Positions 31,392 through 42,332 of a DNA stretch of 42,332 nt are shown here, in pieces. How positions within the stretch are numbered: position 1 is the stretch's first letter; the number at the start of each line of letters is the position of its first letter. The translations under genes and the position numbers were made by a program. Below the pieces are notes generated by a model. The model was not told where the DNA came from and made no database searches. It worked only from the letters and a program-made list of their open reading frames with translations. The DNA is from Chersky-822 sp035553055 (GTDB taxonomy: Bacteria > Actinomycetota > Actinomycetes > Streptosporangiales > Streptosporangiaceae): assembly GCA_035553055.1 (NCBI GenBank), contig DATNEK010000320.1, positions 1 to 42,332 on the forward strand, written 5' to 3'.

Positions 31392-31560
31392 TAATCTGGG
31401 CTAGCCAAAGACCGTCGGCTGTCGCCTCGTGTGTGCGAGGTGGCCGAAGGCCCGGAAGACTGGGCGGCCCGCGCAGGTGAACTGAGTTGGTCCGCAGGCT
31501 GGCGTTGTCGCGCTGGCTGCGGTTCGCCCCGGTGCGTCTGCGCTCGGGGCGTTTGTTATT
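31392..31560 (+). promoter_or_regulatory. Ribosomal protein L10 leader of rplJ-rplL
   Basis: The roughly 250 bases before rplJ begin near a TAATCT (-10-like, 31392-31397) and hold the actinobacterial L10-leader pattern: CCAAAGACCG, a small hairpin (CCTCG 31425-31429 with CGAGG 31436-31440), GGCCGAAGGCCCGGAAGACTGGGCGG in adjoining motifs, then a terminator hairpin. By known analogy, L10 (with L12) binds the leader and favours termination, giving feedback control. No good -35 box is visible. Confidence 0.72.
31525..31560 (+). terminator. Attenuator terminator in the rplJ leader
   Basis: CGCCCCG (31525-31531) pairs with CGGGGCG (31545-31551), with an inner GCG/CGC pair, and is followed by TTTGTTATTT. 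It sits about 100 bases before rplJ, where leader-controlled attenuation would act. Confidence 0.75.
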
Positions 31561-31658
31561 TCCGTGCTTCGATCGCGGTGCTGCCGACCGGTCATAGCTG
31601 ACTTTTATTCGGGAACCGCCGCAGTGGGCTGGTTCCCCCCAAGGCAGGAGGGAGGCCC

Positions 31659-32282
31659 ATGGCGAGGGCGGTAAAGGAGGCGACGGTCGCCGAGCTGACG
31701 CAGCGGTTTCAGAACTCGTCGGGTGCTGTGCTCACCGAGTACCGGGGGCTCACTGTCGCCCAGGTCAAGGCGCTGCGGCTGGCGCTCGGCCAGGACGCGT
31801 CGTTCTCGGTGGTCAAGAACACCCTGACGAAGATAGCGGCCAAGGACGCGGGGATCACAGCGGACTTCTCGCAGCTGCTGGTCGGCCCGTCGGCGATCGC
31901 GTTCGTCGGCGGCGATGTCGTGCAGGCGGCTAAGGGCTTGCGTGACTTCTCGAAGGCGAACCCGCTGCTTGTGATCAAGGGCGGCGTTCTTGACGGCAAG
32001 ATGATGACGCCGGACGAGATCACCAAGCTTGCCGATCTTGAGTCCCGCGACATTCTGCTCGCCAAGCTCGCTGGCGCCATGAAGGCGACGATGGCCGGTG
32101 CCGCGGCGACGTTCGCCGCGCTGCCCGTCCAGATGGCCAGGCTGCTCGCGGCGCTCGAGGAGAAGAAGGCCGCGCAGGGCTCCGCGGTGGCCGACGCCGC
32201 GCCAGCGGATGCGGCTCCGGTGGATGCACCGCCGGAGGACGCAGCCCCGGCGGACGCGGCCCCGGCGGGCGGCACCGAGTGA
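31659..32282 (+). CDS. rplJ: 50S ribosomal protein L10
   Basis: A 207-residue L10 forming the base of the L7/L12 stalk. The N-terminal rRNA-binding part (ARAVKEATVAELTQRF, VLTEYRGLTVAQVKALR, VKNTLTKIA) is normal, followed by the L12-binding helix (MARLLAALEEKKA). An extra tail of about 30 residues made of imperfect Ala-Asp-Ala-Pro repeats ends the chain; most L10 proteins stop near 175. AGGAGGGAGG precedes ATG 31659. Confidence 0.97.
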   Translation: MARAVKEATVAELTQRFQNSSGAVLTEYRGLTVAQVKALRLALGQDASFSVVKNTLTKIAAKDAGITADFSQLLVGPSAIAFVGGDVVQAAKGLRDFSKANPLLVIKGGVLDGKMMTPDEITKLADLESRDILLAKLAGAMKATMAGAAATFAALPVQMARLLAALEEKKAAQGSAVADAAPADAAPVDAPPEDAAPADAAPAGGTE

Positions 32283-32373
32283 TCTGACCAGCAAGGACTT
32301 AGGCAAGACATTCACTGACGCGGGGTGACACCGATGGCAGCCCGCAAGAAAGCTAGACGGAGGAAGCACAGCA

Positions 32374-32763
32374 ATGGCGAAGCTCAGCTCAGCTGACCTG
32401 CTCGACGCGTTCAAGGAGATGACGCTGATCGAGCTGTCGGAGTTCGTGAAGCAGTTCGAGGACACGTTTGACGTCAAGGCCGCCGCGCCCGTCGCGGTAG
32501 CCGGCCCGGCCGCCGCTGGCGGCGGCGCCGCGGTCGAGGAAGTCGAGGAGCAGGACGAGTTCGACGTCATACTCGAGGCGGCCGGCGACAAGAAGATCCA
32601 GGTGATCAAGGAAGTGCGGCCGCTGACTGGCCTTGGCCTCAAGGAGGCCAAGGACGTGGTCGACGCCGCCCCGTCGAAGATACTCGAGAAGGTCAACAAG
32701 GAGACAGCCGAGAAGGCGAAGGCCGTACTCGAAGGCGTCGGCGCCACCGTCACGGTCAAGTAG
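32374..32763 (+). CDS. rplL: 50S ribosomal protein L7/L12
   Basis: A 129-residue L7/L12. The N-terminal dimerisation helices (LSSADLLDAFKEMTLIELSEF in adjoining motifs) are joined by an Ala/Gly hinge (VAVAGPAAAGGGAAVEE) to the factor-binding C-terminal domain (EFDVILEAAGDKKIQVIKEVR, GLGLKEAKDVVDAAP). GGAGGAAG precedes the ATG. It recruits elongation factors. Confidence 0.98.
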   Translation: MAKLSSADLLDAFKEMTLIELSEFVKQFEDTFDVKAAAPVAVAGPAAAGGGAAVEEVEEQDEFDVILEAAGDKKIQVIKEVRPLTGLGLKEAKDVVDAAPSKILEKVNKETAEKAKAVLEGVGATVTVK

Positions 32764-32773
32764 TTCTCATCGC

Positions 32774-32864
32774 GCTGGCGTCAGGCGTCACCGCGCCTGG
32801 CGCCAGCGGCGCACCCCGAGGCTGTCTTGCGCGCCTTGTAGCCGCGCAGGCAGCCTCTAGTTTT
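32774..32864 (+). terminator. Double hairpin terminator after rplL
   Basis: First hairpin: GCTGGCG (32774-32780) with CGCCAGC (32801-32807). Second: GAGGCTG (32818-32824) with CAGCCTC (32851-32857) plus inner GCGCG/CGCGC, followed by TAGTTTT. The second is a good intrinsic terminator, so most rpoB transcription should start anew downstream. Confidence 0.75.
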
Positions 32865-33010
32865 CCCCGCGCTAGGCCGAGGCTAAACAAGTAATTGGCT
32901 GTGACTTTCGTCACGTTGATAGAGATGGCAACACAGTGCCCCGTGCTCTTGACGTTTTCGCCTTCAGGAGCGATGCTGCCTTCAACCGTGAGTATCAGGG
33001 TGCAATAGAG

Positions 33011-33040
33011 TTGACGGGCGGTGTGTGCATCGACTACACT
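33011..33040 (+). promoter_or_regulatory. Promoter of rpoB-rpoC
   Basis: TTGACG (33011-33016), 18 bases, TACACT (33035-33040) is a good sigma-A promoter, giving a leader of about 155 bases. A second weaker candidate lies upstream: TTGACG (32949-32954), 17 bases, GATGCT. A dyad GTGAC-TTTC-GTCAC at 32901-32914 could be an operator. The rest of the 439-base gap shows nothing else. Confidence 0.65.
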
Positions 33041-33202
33041 GCCAATTTGCGCTGCACCCACATGTCCTCGGTAACATCGTAACCCACACGGTGTTGGCTC
33101 CAAGCTGTGTCCTCTCGCCGGTGTTGAATACCACGGGGGCGAGGCGGCAGGCGTTTGGCGTGCGCGCGGTACCGTTCAGCCACGAGCTCGGAAGGACCCC
33201 TG

Positions 33203-36670
<3,468 letters not shown>

Positions 36671-36704
36671 TCAGGACATCCCAGGGGATTAGGGGACAAA
36701 AATC

Positions 36705-40577
<3,873 letters not shown>

Positions 40578-40598
40578 GAGCGCAAGCCTTCGACCATG

Positions 40599-40636
40599 AA
40601 GGGGGCGCGACCCGCAAGTCCGGGTCGCGCCCCCTT
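40599..40636 (+). terminator. Terminator after rpoC
   Basis: A perfect 16-bp stem, AAGGGGGCGCGACCCG (40599-40614) with its complement (40621-40636), around a six-base loop. No long T run follows, but the stem is very stable and placed 21 bases after the rpoC stop. Confidence 0.85.
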
Positions 40637-41144
40637 CGGCACAGCGGGCCGCTCACCCGCACGAACCTGGCTAGCGGAACCGTCTTGCCGGGAGCGGTCA
40701 CTGATTGCGATCGGAATGCCATGAGGCCCCGTGAGGCGAGGCCGGCTGGCCAAGCGGCCAGGCAGTGTTGTGCGGGCGCGCCTTCAACGACGGCAAGGTG
40801 CACATCGCTGTTGTTCACCGGCGCGCGCCAACGACAGCAAGGTGCACATCGCCGGGCCGGCGATGTCGCCCGCGCGTGCGGCGGCGCCGTCGGCCCGCGG
40901 TCAGGCGGCGACCTGGCCCGCCTCGCGAGGGATACGCTCGTCGCCCGTTTTACGGCAGCTCCGGCCGCTCGCCTCGCGGCAGCCTTGCGGTCGGGCGGCG
41001 GGGTTCGGGAAATATTTCCGCCGTTTGTGCGGTTAACGGCTGTTGCTCTGCGGCTGGTAGATCACGAGGCGGTCAAGCCGTTCGCGGGTTTAGCCAGCGT
41101 CGGATATCGTGAAGTGTTCGCAAGAGCCAGGACGCCCGCTCGCT
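40637..41144. other. Gene-free region between rpoC and the rpsL promoter
   Basis: About 500 bases with no credible gene. It contains the 44-bp repeat pair (40785-40852); the remainder is GC-rich, with no motif I recognise. Reading frames are Arg/Ala-rich and resemble no family. Confidence 0.65.
40785..40852 (+). repeat. 44-bp repeat, second array, upstream of rpsL
   Basis: A 24-base block beginning CAACGAC, then GCAAGGTGCACATCGC, occurs at 40785-40808 and, with one base changed, at 40829-40852; the period is exactly 44. The CGCTGTTGTTCACC between them matches the CGCTGCTGTTCACC of the rplJ-upstream array. Both arrays read in the same direction relative to the ribosomal genes. Confidence 0.8.
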
Positions 41145-41174
41145 TTGACGATCGCGGTCGGCGTTGGGTATCCT
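41145..41174 (+). promoter_or_regulatory. Promoter of rpsL-rpsG
   Basis: TTGACG (41145-41150), 18 bases, TATCCT (41169-41174). It has the same -35 and spacing as the rpoB promoter. Transcription would start near 41181, giving a leader of about 300 bases. Confidence 0.65.
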
Positions 41175-41180
41175 GACTCT

Positions 41181-41485
41181 TCGTGCCCGTGCTTAACGGG
41201 TACGCGCGTCCGTGAACTGTGGCTAGTGCCGTCGTGAAGGTGGCCAGCCGCGAGGGTCGGACGTGAGCGACTTCCCTCCCTGTCACCTGGGCTGCTTGCG
41301 GCCAGGTGCACCGTGAGAAGGGCGACACGCCCGAGCGCGGGGGTCGGAGCAGGCAGACCACCAGTCTGTGTGAGCGAGGTCGGTTGCGCCCGGAAACGCA
41401 GGGCGCCGACCACTGAGCGAGCGCGGCATACGAATAGCAGCAAGACCTAGCAGCACGAAACTTAGCAGCAGAAGACGGAGACGCG
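41181..41485 (+). promoter_or_regulatory. Long structured leader of rpsL
   Basis: The roughly 305-base untranslated region contains a clear hairpin: GGTCGG (41378-41383) with CCGACC (41406-41411) and an inner GCCC (41388-41391) with GGGC (41401-41404), closed by a GGAAACGCA loop. A second pairing is possible between CACCTGG (41284 on) and CCAGGTG (41302 on). No T run follows either. Feedback control by S7 or S12 is possible but not shown. Confidence 0.5.
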
Positions 41486-41860
41486 GTGCCCACGATCCAG
41501 CAGCTGGTCCGCAAGGGCCGCCAGGACAAGGTAGGCAAGAACAAGACACCGGCGCTCAAAGGCAGCCCGCAGCGTCGCGGTGTCTGCACGCGCGTCTACA
41601 CGACCACGCCCAAGAAGCCGAACTCCGCGCTCCGCAAGGTCGCCAGGGTCAGGCTGACGAGCCACGTCGAGGTCACGGCGTACATCCCAGGCGTCGGCCA
41701 CAACCTGCAGGAGCACTCCATCGTGCTGGTCAGGGGCGGCCGGGTGCGCGACCTGCCCGGTGTCCGCTACAAGATCATCCGCGGCTCGCTCGACACCCAG
41801 GGCGTGCGCAACCGGAAGCAGGCCCGCAGCCGTTACGGCGCGAAGAAGGAGAAGAGCTGA
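41486..41860 (+). CDS. rpsL: 30S ribosomal protein S12
   Basis: A 124-residue S12, a decoding-centre protein. It has TPKKPNSALRKVAR with Lys43 intact and YIPGVGHNLQEHS. In the second decoding loop, GGRVRDLPGVRY, position 88 is Arg where Lys is near universal; Lys88Arg confers streptomycin resistance in Mycobacterium tuberculosis. GTG 41486 has a weak GGAGA upstream. rpsG follows after one base. Confidence 0.98.
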   Translation: MPTIQQLVRKGRQDKVGKNKTPALKGSPQRRGVCTRVYTTTPKKPNSALRKVARVRLTSHVEVTAYIPGVGHNLQEHSIVLVRGGRVRDLPGVRYKIIRGSLDTQGVRNRKQARSRYGAKKEKS

Positions 41861-41861
41861 C

Positions 41862-42332
41862 ATGCCGCGCAAGGGCCCAGCCGTCAAGCGGCCGCTTGTC
41901 ACCGACCCGGTGTATGGCTCGCCGCTGGTCACCGCTCTGGTGAACAAGATTCTGCGGAGCGGCAAGCGCTCGCTGGCCGAGCGCATCGTCTACGGCGCGC
42001 TCGAAGGCTGCCGCGACAAGACCGGCAACGACCCGGTCGTCACGCTCAAGCGCGCGCTCGACAACGTCAAGCCGACGCTTGAGGTGAAAAGCCGCCGGGT
42101 CGGTGGCGCCACCTACCAGGTGCCGGTCGAGGTGAAGGCGTCCCGCAGCACCACGCTGGCGCTGCGCTGGCTGGTCTCCTACTCGCGGGGGCGCCGCGAG
42201 AAGACGATGACCGAGCGGCTCATGAACGAGCTGCTCGACGCGAGCAACGGCCTCGGAGCGAGCGTGAAGCGCCGTGAAGACACGCACAAGATGGCCGAGT
42301 CCAACAAGGCATTCGCCCACTACCGCTGGTAG
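41862..42332 (+). CDS. rpsG: 30S ribosomal protein S7
   Basis: A 156-residue S7 that nucleates assembly of the 30S head. It begins MPRKGPAVKRPLVTDPVYGS and contains GGATYQVPVEV, RWLVSYSRGRREKTM and the terminal NKAFAHYRW. GAAGGAGAAGAG within the end of rpsL serves as ribosome binding site. The window ends exactly at its stop; fusA and tuf would be expected next. Confidence 0.98.
   Translation: MPRKGPAVKRPLVTDPVYGSPLVTALVNKILRSGKRSLAERIVYGALEGCRDKTGNDPVVTLKRALDNVKPTLEVKSRRVGGATYQVPVEVKASRSTTLALRWLVSYSRGRREKTMTERLMNELLDASNGLGASVKRREDTHKMAESNKAFAHYRW

Noticed and set aside
40600..41176. Second gene after rpoC on the plus strand (frame continuing to 41176)
   Set aside because: The frame crosses the rpoC terminator, the 44-bp repeats and the rpsL promoter and has no motif, so it is not a gene.

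Overview
The window is a 42.3 kb stretch of GC-rich bacterial DNA from an actinomycete (Actinomycetota). The evidence is the high GC content at third codon positions, the many GTG and TTG starts, a SigK/RskA-type sigma/anti-sigma pair, and a conserved actinobacterial order: tRNA-Met, rpmG, two MaoC hot-dog genes, murB, (reverse) adenosine deaminase and aminotransferase, tRNA-Trp, secE, nusG, rplK, rplA, rplJ, rplL, rpoB, rpoC, rpsL, rpsG. I cannot name the genus safely. Both window edges matter. Base 1 lies inside an open hyuA frame within a perfect 39-bp tandem repeat, and the last base is the end of the rpsG stop codon.

Region 1 (1-8306) is accessory catabolism: partial hyuA, a reversed GNAT acetyltransferase, hyuB, a family III CoA-transferase and a barbiturase/cyanuric acid hydrolase-type ring-opening amidohydrolase. 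A reversed DUF952 protein and an MFS exporter follow. The pairing of HyuA/HyuB, CoA-transferase and ring-opening amidohydrolase suggests breakdown of a cyclic amide or imide to a CoA thioester. I do not recognise this as a described pathway.

Region 2 (8307-19265) holds an ABC importer for a sugar-like solute (lipoprotein and two permeases, no ATPase), a GntR/UTRA regulator, an APC permease, a choline-kinase-like phosphotransferase, a dimethylglycine/sarcosine dehydrogenase-GcvT fusion and an L-serine ammonia-lyase. The last three overlap end to end and look like one operon for degrading methylated amines through glycine and serine to pyruvate. Two near-palindromic sites between the permease and the kinase resemble GntR/HutC operators.

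Region 3 (19304-22969) is a SigK/RskA regulatory unit with three downstream genes: a small Tat-exported protein, a DUF4331 protein and a 109-residue unknown. The same promoter-like motif (CAATCC, 15 bases, CCGAA) lies upstream of both sigK and the Tat-protein operon, which suggests a small SigK regulon. The sigK transcript would be leaderless or nearly so.

Region 4 (23076-42332) is core information processing. It contains tRNA-Met, rpmG, HadA/HadB-like genes, murB, the reversed aspartate aminotransferase-adenosine deaminase pair, tRNA-Trp, secE-nusG-rplK-rplA, then rplJ-rplL with an L10-type leader and attenuator, rpoB-rpoC with their own promoter and a strong terminator, and rpsL-rpsG with a long structured leader. 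Two long gene-free stretches (before rplJ and before rpsL) carry copies of the same roughly 44-bp repeat. The former also holds a 75-bp inverted-repeat element. Ribosomal protein S12 has arginine at position 88, a substitution associated with streptomycin resistance elsewhere.
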